The notes beneath the pieces were generated by a model. It saw only the letters and a list, made by a program, of their open reading frames with translations. It made no database searches and was not told the origin of the DNA. The position numbers were made by a program, and so were the translations under genes. Shown piece after piece: positions 43,522 through 53,019 of a stretch of 64,000 nucleotides of DNA (position 1 is its first letter; each line of letters opens with the position of its first letter). This DNA comes from Sedimenticola hydrogenitrophicus (GTDB lineage Bacteria; Pseudomonadota; Gammaproteobacteria; Chromatiales; Chromatiaceae), in NCBI RefSeq assembly GCF_025175675.1, contig NZ_JANIOA010000001.1, forward strand, positions 248,001-312,000, in the 5' to 3' direction.

Positions 43522-44430
43522 ATGAGTAACCAACCTGAGAACGGTACCCGCCGGATCATCGCGGACAAAGAGTGTGTCTTCTATGACGGCTACTGGATCC
43601 GCTACTATCCCACTCCGGAAAACACCCTGGCCAATCGCAAGAAACTGATTGACGACCTGACCCGGCGCGCCTTCCACCACACCGAAAGCGGCATCAACAC
43701 TCCGGGCGAGCGCCTGGAGGAGGCGCGCGAAGCCTACGAGCGGGAGCACGACCCGGCACGCAAGCGGGTCAACGGCGCGATGCTGGCCGGCGCCCTGTTC
43801 AACCGCGCCTCCGACATCTTCAACGCCATCGTCGACCTGGAAGCCAAGGGCGTCAAGGTGAATCCCGACAACGAGCTGATGGTGCGCTGCGGTAACTACT
43901 TCAAGGAGGCGCTGGAGCTCGGCAAGCTGGTCAAGCACTACAGCGGTCACGAGGGCATCGATGAACTCTGGGGCGAACCCTTCAAGGCGTTCTCCCACCC
44001 CCTCGACCAGCTGTTCGAGTCGCGCTATCGCAAGATCGCCCAGTCCATGAAGGCGATCGACCACATTACCACCCACATGGTGAACAGCTTTACCGATGAC
44101 GGGATCTTCGGCGCGGCCGTTCCTTACATCCGCAACTACTGCCGGGCCGCCAAACAGCAGATCGAGCTGATCAAGCAGGACAAGGCGCTGTTCACCGTCT
44201 GGCCGGAATTCGTCGCCGCCCGCGAGATGGTGGAGCAGTTCTTCAGCACCCTGCCGACCCCGGCGCCCACGGGAACGCAGCAGCATATTGATCAAGGCGT
44301 GAAGTTGATCACCGCAGGAACCCAACTTATCACCTATCTTTCAGGGGCCCGGGTACCCATGCCCAAGAGCACCAGCGAGTTTCTGGAACAGTGCCAGTTT
44401 TATGACCTGAGTCGCTCGGCAAAGCAATAA
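43522..44430 (+). CDS. unknown conserved protein encoded with a Ser/Thr kinase
   Basis: 302 residues, soluble, helix-rich, no signal peptide. Segment FYDGYWIRYYPTPENTLANRK near the N-terminus and a central helical region (ERLEEAREAYEREHDPARKRV) are notable. No recognised domain or catalytic motif. It precedes the kinase gene by 28 nt, so it may be a substrate, regulator or scaffold of the kinase. Weak Shine-Dalgarno (CTGGAA). Also divergent from hyb, but no obvious functional link. Confidence 0.8.
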   Translation: MSNQPENGTRRIIADKECVFYDGYWIRYYPTPENTLANRKKLIDDLTRRAFHHTESGINTPGERLEEAREAYEREHDPARKRVNGAMLAGALFNRASDIFNAIVDLEAKGVKVNPDNELMVRCGNYFKEALELGKLVKHYSGHEGIDELWGEPFKAFSHPLDQLFESRYRKIAQSMKAIDHITTHMVNSFTDDGIFGAAVPYIRNYCRAAKQQIELIKQDKALFTVWPEFVAAREMVEQFFSTLPTPAPTGTQQHIDQGVKLITAGTQLITYLSGARVPMPKSTSEFLEQCQFYDLSRSAKQ

Positions 44431-44458
44431 CAGCGCGCTGCGACCGACAGCACATCGT

Positions 44459-45775
44459 GTGGCATACCTTCCGGAGAATTCGGCCATAGACGATTTGACC
44501 CGTACCACGATAGGCAAATTCCAGATCCGCAAACTGCTGGGAAGGGGCGCGACCGCCTCGGTCTATCTGGCCCAGGACCCCTTCTCCAATAATGAGGTGG
44601 CGATCAAGATCGCCCACCAGAACATCTTCAGCGAGCCGGTCAACGGCGCCCGCTTCAAGAAGATGTTCATCAACGAGGCGAGCCTGGCGGGCAAACTGCG
44701 CCATCCCTACATCGTCAAGGTGTTCGATGCCGGTACCGAACGGGAGATGCACTACATTGTCATGGAGTACGTCAACGGCCACACCCTCAAGCGCTATACC
44801 CGGCCGGAGAACCTGCTGCCGATAGACGACGTGGTGGAGATCATCTTCAAGTGTTGCAACGCCCTGGAGTACGCCTTCGTCAACGGCCTGATCCACCGTG
44901 ACATCAAACCGGCCAACCTGCTGACCAGCGGCGGCACCGACATCAAGGTGACCGACTTCGGCACCGCCCTGCTGGCCGACTCCGACCTGACCCAGGTGGT
45001 GGACGCGGTCGGCACCCCCAGCTACATGTCACCCGAACAGATCATGGGACAGGAGCTGGGCCAGCAGGCGGATATCTACTCATTGGGGGTGGTGATGTAT
45101 CAGTTGCTGAGCGGCAAGCTGCCGTTCTCGGCGGAAAACCAGTACGACCTGATCCAGAAGATCTCCAACAGCCCGCCGGTCCCCCTGCAGGATGTGCGCC
45201 GTGATATACCCAAGGGGATTATCCGCATCGTCGAGCGCTGCATCCGCAAGCAGGCAGCCGAGCGCTATGCACGCTGGGCCGATCTGGCCTGCGATCTGGC
45301 GGCGGTGCATGAGCAGCTGGAGCTCTCCGCCAGCATCGATGTGTCGGACACCCGCAAATTCAACATCCTGAAGACCCTCCCCTTCTTCTGTGACTTTACC
45401 GACGTGGAGCTGTGGGAGGTGTTGCGGATCAGCAAATGGCGCCGCTTCCGTGGCGCCAAGACCCTGATCGACGAGGGCAAGATCGGCGGCTCCATCTTCA
45501 TCCTCGCTTCCGGCGATGCCCGGATCATGAAGAACGACGCCTTCCTTGGAGTGATCGAGACCGGCCAGTGTTTCGGTGAGATGGCCTATATACACGGCAT
45601 GAAGAAACCGCGCAGCGCCAGCGTGGTGAGCAACTCGCCGGTCACCGTGATCAAGATCCGCACCGAGGCGCTGCAGCAGGCCTCGATCCAGCTGCAGACC
45701 AAGTTCAACAAGGTGCTGATGCGCACCCTGGCGGAGCGGCTGGAGCGAACCTCGATGATGGCCTCGGCGCTTTAG
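44459..45775 (+). CDS. Ser/Thr protein kinase with C-terminal cyclic-nucleotide-binding domain
   Basis: 438 residues. Hanks kinase (about 18-285): GRGATASVYLAQ (P-loop), VAIKIA (Lys), HRDIKPANLL (catalytic loop), VTDFGTAL (DFG) and GTPSYMSPEQ (activation segment) are all intact. Residues about 300-425 form a cNMP-binding (CRP/PKA-R-like) domain with GSIFILASGDARI and GQCFGEMAYI, plus RSASVV near the cyclic-nucleotide phosphate contact. This fuses kinase and cyclic-nucleotide sensor in one chain. GTG start at 44459 is the only clear in-frame choice, without strong Shine-Dalgarno. No membrane segment. Confidence 0.92.
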   Translation: MAYLPENSAIDDLTRTTIGKFQIRKLLGRGATASVYLAQDPFSNNEVAIKIAHQNIFSEPVNGARFKKMFINEASLAGKLRHPYIVKVFDAGTEREMHYIVMEYVNGHTLKRYTRPENLLPIDDVVEIIFKCCNALEYAFVNGLIHRDIKPANLLTSGGTDIKVTDFGTALLADSDLTQVVDAVGTPSYMSPEQIMGQELGQQADIYSLGVVMYQLLSGKLPFSAENQYDLIQKISNSPPVPLQDVRRDIPKGIIRIVERCIRKQAAERYARWADLACDLAAVHEQLELSASIDVSDTRKFNILKTLPFFCDFTDVELWEVLRISKWRRFRGAKTLIDEGKIGGSIFILASGDARIMKNDAFLGVIETGQCFGEMAYIHGMKKPRSASVVSNSPVTVIKIRTEALQQASIQLQTKFNKVLMRTLAERLERTSMMASAL

Positions 45776-45787
45776 GTAGAAGGTATG

Positions 45788-45954
45788 CATTCCCACGCGG
45801 AGAGACTGTGAAAGAATTGCCAAATGAAGCGAAAAGAGGGGTACCCAAACCCTTCCCGACATGGCGATCGCCTCTCTACGGGCTTCTCAGGCGGTCAATT
45901 TTTTTGCCACGTTGATCAGCCTGAATACTTTCACAGTCTCGGAGCGTGGGAACG
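45788..45954. repeat. 27-bp inverted-repeat element
   Basis: CATTCCCACGCGGAGAGACTG... at 45788-45814 is mirrored by ...CAGTCTCGGAGCGTGGGAAC at 45928-45954 (23 of 27 match). Lies between the kinase gene and the NosD-like gene. Confidence 0.8.
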
Positions 45955-46015
45955 AGGAGAGCACGTAGGATGCGGTGAGTGAAACGAAGCGCATCAATCG
46001 GCTGGCGCGGTACCC

Positions 46016-47293
46016 TCAACAGAGGCTGCAGGCGCCGACTCCCTGCTCCCCCGGGCGCTCCACCAGCCGTTCATCGCCGCGCTGGAAACGGGGAGTGTCA
46101 TCCCGCACCAGCAACCGAGGCTCGGTGAACGGCGCCAGCCGTTCGAGAAAGTCCAGCAGGCTGAACGTCGGGCTGGCGATAAAGAACTGGGTACTGGGAT
46201 AATCCAGCCACAGCTGGTCGGCGAAGGCGTACAGCTGGTACGGAGTGTCGCCGGTACCGTCCCGGTCGCGGTCGAAACCGGCATAGTCGCTCCAGAAATT
46301 GCCCCGCCAGCGATTCTTCATGGCGCCGCCGCCGTTGCGCACCGCCACCGGGATGTAATTGTCGTGGAAGCGGTTGCCGGACAGCCGGTTGCCGCCCCGA
46401 TCACTGAGAAAACGGATCCCCACGGCGTTATAGGCAAGCAGATTGTCCCTGACCCGGTTGGGCTGCGTCTCATCTTCCGGCGAAAGATCCAGGGCGATGC
46501 CGATGGTGACATTGAGTATCCGGTTGCCCTCGATCACGGCATTGGAACTCTCCTTGAGCCCGATGCCGACACCGGTCACGTCGCGGATCTCCGCTACCAG
46601 GTTATCCTCGATCACCAGTCCGTTCGCCTTGAGGGCGAAAATTCCCGCCTCGTTGCCGACAAACCGGTTGCCGCTGATCCGGATATCCCGCGAGTTGACC
46701 ACATGCAGCGAATATCGGCCGCCGGTCACGGTGTTGTCGCTCAGGCTATTGTCGTGGGAGTCGAGCACGATCAGGTCGCGGGCATCCTCCACCCGGTTCT
46801 GCAGTACCTGGTTGCCGCTGCTGTACCAGATGCGGATGGCATCGCCGCGCTGGGCCACCTCGTGTGGCTTGGAGCCGATACGGTTGCGCCTGACAATGCC
46901 GTGTTCGGACTGATGCAGGACGATACCGAACAGGACATCATCCACGGTATTGTCCTTGATCACATTGAACCTGCCCGAGACCCGGATGCCGGCATCCAGC
47001 TCGTTATGCCGGTCACCCGACCCGGTGATACGCAGATTGCTCAGGCGGGCGCCGTCGGCCTCGATGGTCACCACCGTGCCCTGCCCGCCACCGTCTATAA
47101 TCGCCTGACCGCCGCCGTCAATGTTCAGCGGCTTGTCGATCAGCACCGGGCCATCGTAGCGGCCCGCCGGCAGTTGCAAGGTGGCGCCGGGCCGGGCCGC
47201 ATCGATCAGCGGCTGCAGCGGCGTGCCCGCCACCAGGGAGAGCGGCAGCAGGAGGCAGTAAAGCGACAGGCACTGGGCAAAGCGACGCGGCAA
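46016..47293 (-). CDS. NosD-like periplasmic parallel beta-helix protein
   Basis: About 425 residues after the signal peptide region. Repeated right-handed beta-helix (CASH/NosD) turns such as NTVTGGRYSLHVVNSRDI, NRFVGNEAGIFALKANG and ESSNAVIEGNRILN. NosD proteins mature nitrous oxide reductase copper sites, but this copy is solitary: no nosZ, nosF or nosY here. A TTG at 47293 preceded by GAGAGG gives a clean signal peptide (RRFAQCLSLYCLLLPLSLVAG) and is preferred; an upstream ATG at 47374 gives 27 extra residues without a Shine-Dalgarno. Alternatively a polysaccharide-binding or lyase-like beta-helix protein. Confidence 0.82.
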   Translation of the reverse strand: MPRRFAQCLSLYCLLLPLSLVAGTPLQPLIDAARPGATLQLPAGRYDGPVLIDKPLNIDGGGQAIIDGGGQGTVVTIEADGARLSNLRITGSGDRHNELDAGIRVSGRFNVIKDNTVDDVLFGIVLHQSEHGIVRRNRIGSKPHEVAQRGDAIRIWYSSGNQVLQNRVEDARDLIVLDSHDNSLSDNTVTGGRYSLHVVNSRDIRISGNRFVGNEAGIFALKANGLVIEDNLVAEIRDVTGVGIGLKESSNAVIEGNRILNVTIGIALDLSPEDETQPNRVRDNLLAYNAVGIRFLSDRGGNRLSGNRFHDNYIPVAVRNGGGAMKNRWRGNFWSDYAGFDRDRDGTGDTPYQLYAFADQLWLDYPSTQFFIASPTFSLLDFLERLAPFTEPRLLVRDDTPRFQRGDERLVERPGEQGVGACSLC

Positions 47294-47395
47294 AGGTAAC
47301 CTCTCAGTCCATGGGCTCCGCTGACACACGCCCCGGGAGTTTGTCAGACTTGAGGGATGGGAGCGGTGCAGCATAGCAGTCGATGTTAAAACATT

Positions 47396-47708
47396 ATTTG
47401 ATATGGGTTAATTCTACTTTGTCAGATTGACTCGGACCGGCTTCCTCAGGGCTTTCGGGGGGAAGGATTCCAAGACCGTCGGCGGCAGGAGGAGTGGTAC
47501 AGGGATGTACCGTTTACGGAGCCGTGGATGCCATGCCGCCGCCGAGCCCCCAGGGATGGGTTTACGGCGTGTCTTGGAATCCTTTCACCCGGAAGCTCTC
47601 CGCACAGCACCAGAATCTGACAAAGTAGAATTAAGCGGCTTGGCAGCGGACACCGGAGAGAACCCGGCAGCGGCCGGCCGTTCCCACAAGATGCGATTTG
47701 ATATGGGT
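47396..47708. mobile_element. nested inverted-repeat element flanked by 13-bp direct repeats
   Basis: Perfect 21-bp ends TTAATTCTACTTTGTCAGATT (47408-47428) and complement (47614-47634) with inner GGATTCCAAGAC arms (47465-47476 / 47571-47582). The core at 47491-47520 matches 27783-27812 at 29 of 30 positions. ATTTGATATGGGT occurs at 47396-47408 and 47696-47708, exactly 300 bp apart, like a target duplication. The right copy supplies the SDR gene's leader. Confidence 0.78.
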
Positions 47709-47716
47709 GAAACAGC

Positions 47717-48439
47717 ATGAGCAGAACAGTATTGATCACCGGCAACAGCAGCGGACTGGGACGCGGCCTCAGCGAGGCCTATCTGGAGCGAGGCTGGGAA
47801 GTGTATGGCGTCAGCCGTCGCGGCTGTCGCGGCCTCACCGGCAAGCTCCGGGATATCCGCTGTGACCTGACCGATTTCGAGACAATACCCACGGCCCTGG
47901 AGACGCTGCTGATGGGCATCGGTCACCTGGACGTAGTGATTCTCAACGCCGGCATCCTGGGCCGGGTACAGGACATGGCCGACACCAGCCTGGCGGATAT
48001 CCGGCAGGTAATGGACGCCAACGTCTGGTCCAACAAGGTGCTGCTGGACTGGCTGCTGGGATCGGGCATCCGCATCGACCAGATCGTGCTCATCTCCTCC
48101 GGCGCGGCGGTCAACGGCAACCGCGGCTGGGGGGCTTATGCAATCTCCAAGGCGGCCCTCAACATGCTCACCCAGCTGTATGCCCACGAGTTCCCCCACA
48201 GCCACCTCAGCGCCCTGGCGCCGGGACTGGTGGATACCGCCATGCAGGACGTGCTGTGCGATCCGGACCAGGTGGACGCGAGCCGGTTCCCCTCGGTGGC
48301 CCGGCTGCGCGCCGCCCGCCATACCGCCGACATGCCGTCACCCGGCGAAGCGGGCCGGCGCATCGCCGATGCCATCCCGGAGCTGAAGCGGCTGCCCAGC
48401 GGCAGCTTCAGCGACATCCGCAGCCTCGACCAAGGCTGA
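47717..48439 (+). CDS. short-chain dehydrogenase/reductase
   Basis: 240-residue SDR. NAD(P)-binding GNSSGLGRG (9-17), ILNAG near 77, Ser in LISSGAA and the YAISKAA catalytic Tyr-Lys are intact. The body is slightly shorter than classical SDRs and the substrate loop is unremarkable. Substrate cannot be inferred. It is followed 7 nt later by a radical SAM gene, so the two are likely one operon. Confidence 0.92.
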   Translation: MSRTVLITGNSSGLGRGLSEAYLERGWEVYGVSRRGCRGLTGKLRDIRCDLTDFETIPTALETLLMGIGHLDVVILNAGILGRVQDMADTSLADIRQVMDANVWSNKVLLDWLLGSGIRIDQIVLISSGAAVNGNRGWGAYAISKAALNMLTQLYAHEFPHSHLSALAPGLVDTAMQDVLCDPDQVDASRFPSVARLRAARHTADMPSPGEAGRRIADAIPELKRLPSGSFSDIRSLDQG

Positions 48440-48446
48440 TCAGCCA

Positions 48447-49958
48447 ATGCCGGAGATCATCCTCACCACCCTGAATGCCAGGCATATCCACGCCTCGCTG
48501 GGGCTGCGCTACCTGTACGCCAACCTGGGTGATCTGCAGTCACGCGCGGCGATCCGCGAATTCACCATCGACCCCTGGCCGATCGATATCGCCGAGCGCC
48601 TGCTGGCCGAGCGGCCGCGCATCATCGGCCTCGGGGTCTATATCTGGAATGCCGAACGCAGCCGCGAACTGGTGGCCCTGCTCAAGCAGGTCAGCCCCGA
48701 GACCCTGATTGTGCTCGGCGGACCGGAGGTGAGCCACGAATGGCAGGATCAGCCGATCGTCGCCCAGGCCGACTACCTGATCACCGGCCAGGGCGACCTC
48801 GCCTTCGCCCGACTGTGTGAGCGGCTGCTGCGTGGTGAGCGCCCGGCGCAGAAGGTGATCGAGGCGCCACCGCCCCCGCTGGAGTCGCTGCAGCTGCCCT
48901 ACGCCTACTATACCGAGCAGGATATCGCCCAGCGGCTGATCTATGTGGAGGCCTCACGCGGCTGCCCGTTCAAATGCGAATTCTGCCTCTCGGCCCTGGA
49001 CCGGAGCGCCCGCCCGTTCGCCCGGGACAGTTTCATGCAGGCCCTGGAGCAGCTCCACCAACGGGGCGTCCGGCATTTCAAGTTTGTCGACCGCACCTTC
49101 AACCTCAACCCGCAGCGCAGTGTCGCCCTGCTGGAGTTCTTCCTGGAACGTCTGGACGAGCGGCTGTTCCTCCATTTCGAGGTGATCCCGGATCATCTGC
49201 CGCAACGGCTACGTGACACCCTGCGGCGTTTTCCGGCCGGCTCACTGCAGCTGGAGATCGGCATCCAGAGCTTCAATCCGGAGGTGCAGGGAATCATCAA
49301 CCGCAAGCAGGACAACGGGCAGAGCCGGGCGAACCTGTGGTGGCTGAGAACCGAGACCCGGGCCCACCTGCACGCCGACCTGATTATCGGCCTGCCCGGT
49401 GAGGACCTGCAGAGTTTCGCCCACGGCTTCGACCAACTGGTGGCCCTCGCCCCCCACGAGATCCAGGTCGGGGTGTTGAAACGGCTCAAGGGCTCCCCCA
49501 TCATCCGCCACAGCGAACCCTACCGGATGCGCTACAATCCGGCCGCCCCCTACAATGTCCTGAGCACCGACCGGATCGACTTCCCCACCATGCAGCGGCT
49601 CAACCGCTTCGCCCGCTACTGGGAGATGATCGCCAACTCGGGGCGTTTCCGGCAGACCCTGCCGCTGCTGCTGGGCGAGCAGCCGTTCGAGCGTTTTATG
49701 CGCTTCAGCGACTGGCTGTTCGATACCACCGGACAGGTTCACCGCATTGCCCTCAAGCGGCTGTTCGCACTGCTGCACGACGCCCTTACCGGGCCGCTGT
49801 CGGTGCCAGCGGCACCCGCAACCCAGGCACTCGAAGCGGATTTCAGCCGCTCCGGAATCAAGGGACGCCCGGCGTTCCTGCCGCGGCAAAGCGGTCGCGT
49901 GGGCGAGGCGGCCGAAGCGCGCGACCGGCGTAGCGCACGTCAGGCACGGCACCACTGA
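48447..49958 (+). CDS. B12-binding-type radical SAM protein (DUF4080)
   Basis: 503 residues. The N-terminal region (1-140) has the Rossmann-like B12-binding fold (VLGGPEVSHEW), but no clear DxHxxG cobalamin His motif. The radical SAM domain starts at RGCPFKCEFC (CxxxCxxC, near 171-178), and the C-terminal DUF4080 region follows with a basic tail (RSARQARHH). Probable methyltransferase or C-C bond chemistry on an unknown substrate. The 7-nt spacing after the SDR gene suggests linked function. Confidence 0.9.
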   Translation: MPEIILTTLNARHIHASLGLRYLYANLGDLQSRAAIREFTIDPWPIDIAERLLAERPRIIGLGVYIWNAERSRELVALLKQVSPETLIVLGGPEVSHEWQDQPIVAQADYLITGQGDLAFARLCERLLRGERPAQKVIEAPPPPLESLQLPYAYYTEQDIAQRLIYVEASRGCPFKCEFCLSALDRSARPFARDSFMQALEQLHQRGVRHFKFVDRTFNLNPQRSVALLEFFLERLDERLFLHFEVIPDHLPQRLRDTLRRFPAGSLQLEIGIQSFNPEVQGIINRKQDNGQSRANLWWLRTETRAHLHADLIIGLPGEDLQSFAHGFDQLVALAPHEIQVGVLKRLKGSPIIRHSEPYRMRYNPAAPYNVLSTDRIDFPTMQRLNRFARYWEMIANSGRFRQTLPLLLGEQPFERFMRFSDWLFDTTGQVHRIALKRLFALLHDALTGPLSVPAAPATQALEADFSRSGIKGRPAFLPRQSGRVGEAAEARDRRSARQARHH

Positions 49959-49981
49959 GGCGCAGTCCCGGGGGGTTGGTG

Positions 49982-49987
49982 TATAAT
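49982..49987 (+). promoter_or_regulatory. possible -10 box upstream of prsT
   Basis: TATAAT preceded by TTGGTG, 119 bp upstream of the PrsT start. No convincing -35 element, so low confidence. Confidence 0.35.
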
Positions 49988-50105
49988 GACTCCCTAGAGC
50001 GTCCTCATCCCTGCACGCGCAAACCTCCGGCAGGGAACGAATCAGACAGCCTGCGGATCAACAATCAGAACAACGATTCGCATCGACAATAAGGAAGGTC
50101 GTCCC

Positions 50106-52883
50106 ATGAAGCAAATCCGTACTCCCAGGGCTCGCGCGCGAATAAGCGCCTATATCCTCCTGTTCACCGCCTCCCTGCTCCACGCGGCGACCACGGAAGA
50201 GTATATCAAGGAGGCCGAGGCCTACCTGGAAAAGGGCGAGGCCCGAACGGCGGTGATCCAGCTGAAAAACGCCCTGCAGGAGAACCCCACCAGCATCGAG
50301 GCGCGCCTGTTGCTGGGCCGCATCTATCTGCAGGCCGGTGACGGGGCCTCGGCGGAAAAGGAGTTCGAACGGGCCAAGCGAATGAATGCCGCGAAGAGCT
50401 ACTGGGAACTGCCGCTGGCCCGCGCCTACCTGATGCAGGGCAAATTCCAGGAGGTCCTCGACAACCTTCAGGAGGAACCCGGCAGCTCGCTCGAAAACCG
50501 CACCTCCATCTGGCTGCTCCGGGGTGACGCCTATCATGGCCTGCGCCAGTATGCTCAGGCGCGTGACGCCTACACCACCGCCCGCCAACTCGATCCGCAA
50601 TCGCAGCAGGCGATGCTCGGGCTGATCATGACCGATATTGCCGAAAACCACCGTAGCGAGGCGCTGGGCAACCTCGACACCCTGCTATCAAACCACCCGG
50701 AAAACATTGCTGCCCGGGTGATGCGCGGCGAGATCCAACAGCTGACCGGTAACCCGGATCTGGCACGCGCCGATTTCGACCAGGTCCTGGAGCAGCAACC
50801 GGAGAATATCCGGGCACTGCTGGGCCGGGCACAGATCAACCTGACCGGTGGCAACCTGGCGCAGGCAAAGGCCGACGCTGAAAAACTGGATACGCTGGTG
50901 CCGCGCCACCCAAAACTGCTCCATCTGCGCGGCGCCATCGCCCTGCTGGAACAGGACCTGGACAAGGCGGAGACCCTGCTCCAGCAGGCCCTCAGCGCCA
51001 GTCCGGAGAGTCTCCCGACCCTGACGCTGCTGGGTGCGGTGAGCTTCTATAAGGGAAACTACGAAGCCGCGCACCGGCATCTCTCCATGGCACTCAAGGC
51101 ACAGCCGGCGCTGCTGCCGGCAATCAAGCTGCTGGCCTCGGTGCAACACAAACTAAAACGCTCCGACGCAGTAGTGAAACTACTCGTGCCAGCGCTCGAA
51201 CGCTATCCCAACGACCCGCAGCTGATGGCCATGCTCGGTACCGCCTATATGCAGATGAAACGCTTTGAGGAGGGTTCGGCGCTGATGAGCCGGGCCATCG
51301 AGATCAAGCCGGACCTGGCGGCCTACCGCACTCAGCTGGCACTCGGATTGATGGCCCAGGGCAAGAGCGGCGAGGCGATTGAGCAGTTGGAGAACACCAT
51401 TGAGATGGAGCAGGAGTTTATCCAGGCGGACATCCTGCTGGTGCTCTCCCATCTGCACAAAACCGACTATGACAAGGCACTGACGGCGAGCCGGGCATTG
51501 GAGGAGCGGTCACCGGAAAATCCGATGGGCTACAACCTGAGTGGCCTGGCCTACATGATGTCTGGCGACCATAAACTGGCAGAACAGCGCTTCCGCAAGG
51601 CCCTGGAGATCGATCCAAACTTCATCACCGCCGAGTCCAACCTGGCGCGCCTGGCGATACAGAAGGGTGATCTGGCGTTGGCCCGGCTGCATTACCAGAA
51701 CGCGCTGAAGAAATCGCCAAATCACTCAACGATGCTCATGGGGTTGGCGGATATCGCGCGCCGTACCGGGGATAACGAAGAGATGCACAGGCAGCTGGAA
51801 CAGGCCCACAACGGCGAGCCGAAGAGCGCCCGCCCCGGACTGATCTCGGCCCAGGCCTATCTGACGGAAAAGCAACCGCTCAAGGCCCTGCGCATGACCA
51901 GCCAGCTTTCCGCCGCCTTCCCCGGCAATCCCTCGGTCCTGCTGGTCCACGGCAAGGCTCAGCTGGCGGCGGGTGATGCGATTAATGCCGTCACCACGCT
52001 CCGGCGACTCACCGGGGAGGTTCGAAATGTAGAGACCCTGCAGTTGCTGGGCAATGCCCAACAGGCGGCCGGTCAGCGGGACGAGGCCAGAAGAAGCTAC
52101 CAGCAGGCACTCCAGGAGAAGCCGGGATTCGTCCCGGTACTCATCAACCTGTTCACGCTTGAACTGGGCAGCGGACAGCAGGAGGAGGCCCTATCCCATG
52201 CCAAAGCCATCCAGCTGGCACTACCGGACAATCCCCTCGGGTATGAGTTCGAAGGCACCACCCATGCCATGCAGGGGCGGACCGAACAGGCGATCACGCT
52301 GTACGAGAAGGCCTATCAAATGCAACCCAGCGACCGGCTGGCGATACCGCTGGCACAGCAGTATGCCCAAGTCGGTAACGCCCCGCGCGGTCTGGAACTG
52401 CTGCGCGAATGGGCCGCAAAACAGCCCGACAACCTGAAGACCCGGCTCAGTCTCAGCGGCATGCTGCTGGAGCAGGGGCAACAGGACGAGGCGATCCGGG
52501 GCTATGAAGCGGTCCTGCAGGCCGACAATAACAACCTGGTGGCCCTGAACAACCTGGCCTGGATCTACTCGACCCGGGGAGACCGGCGGGCCGTGGAGCT
52601 GGGCAAGCGCGCCTACGATCTCGCCTCCACCCGCCCGGAGATTATCGATACCTACGGCTGGATCCTGGTGCAGACCGGTGACCTTGGCAAGGGATCGGAG
52701 ATTCTCAAGCAGGCCGCGGAGCTGAGTCCCGAGCATCAGGAGATCATCTATCACCTGGGCTTCTCCCTGCATAAACAGGGCAACCGCAGCGAGGCGGAGG
52801 CCACCCTGAAACGGGCCATCGCCATTGACGACACCAGCGAACTGGCACAGACCGCCAGGCAACTGCTGGAGAGCATGCGCTAG
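50106..52883 (+). CDS. prsT: PrsT-type TPR protein of the PEP-CTERM/exosortase system
   Basis: 925 residues. After a signal peptide (about 1-27, AYILLFTASLLHA) there are more than 20 TPR units, e.g. AEAYLEKGEARTAVIQLKNA, LLGRIYLQAGDGASAEKEFE and GWILVQTGDLGKGSEILKQA. The pattern of the first units matches PrsT, a TPR protein of exosortase XrtA loci for exopolysaccharide-associated protein sorting. No exosortase or PEP-CTERM substrates are in the window. Strong GGAAGG upstream. If not PrsT, a generic periplasmic TPR scaffold. Confidence 0.82.
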   Translation: MKQIRTPRARARISAYILLFTASLLHAATTEEYIKEAEAYLEKGEARTAVIQLKNALQENPTSIEARLLLGRIYLQAGDGASAEKEFERAKRMNAAKSYWELPLARAYLMQGKFQEVLDNLQEEPGSSLENRTSIWLLRGDAYHGLRQYAQARDAYTTARQLDPQSQQAMLGLIMTDIAENHRSEALGNLDTLLSNHPENIAARVMRGEIQQLTGNPDLARADFDQVLEQQPENIRALLGRAQINLTGGNLAQAKADAEKLDTLVPRHPKLLHLRGAIALLEQDLDKAETLLQQALSASPESLPTLTLLGAVSFYKGNYEAAHRHLSMALKAQPALLPAIKLLASVQHKLKRSDAVVKLLVPALERYPNDPQLMAMLGTAYMQMKRFEEGSALMSRAIEIKPDLAAYRTQLALGLMAQGKSGEAIEQLENTIEMEQEFIQADILLVLSHLHKTDYDKALTASRALEERSPENPMGYNLSGLAYMMSGDHKLAEQRFRKALEIDPNFITAESNLARLAIQKGDLALARLHYQNALKKSPNHSTMLMGLADIARRTGDNEEMHRQLEQAHNGEPKSARPGLISAQAYLTEKQPLKALRMTSQLSAAFPGNPSVLLVHGKAQLAAGDAINAVTTLRRLTGEVRNVETLQLLGNAQQAAGQRDEARRSYQQALQEKPGFVPVLINLFTLELGSGQQEEALSHAKAIQLALPDNPLGYEFEGTTHAMQGRTEQAITLYEKAYQMQPSDRLAIPLAQQYAQVGNAPRGLELLREWAAKQPDNLKTRLSLSGMLLEQGQQDEAIRGYEAVLQADNNNLVALNNLAWIYSTRGDRRAVELGKRAYDLASTRPEIIDTYGWILVQTGDLGKGSEILKQAAELSPEHQEIIYHLGFSLHKQGNRSEAEATLKRAIAIDDTSELAQTARQLLESMR

Positions 52884-52885
52884 AG

Positions 52886-53014
52886 ACGTAGGTTGGTTGG
52901 ATGGGGAATGACGGAACCCACCGTTGGGCGGTCGAGGAATCGGTGGGTTACGCGGCGCCCGGGCATTGTTGCCGACGGAAAGTGCAGTGCCTGCGCCGCT
53001 AACCCACCCTACGT
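52886..53014. repeat. CGTAGGTTGG...AACCCACCCTACG repeat
   Basis: ACGTAGGTTGG (52886-52896) pairs with CCCACCCTACGT ending 53014; internal GAACCCACCG / CGGTGGGTT palindrome. Fills the space after prsT. Confidence 0.65.
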
Positions 53015-53019
53015 ATCTA

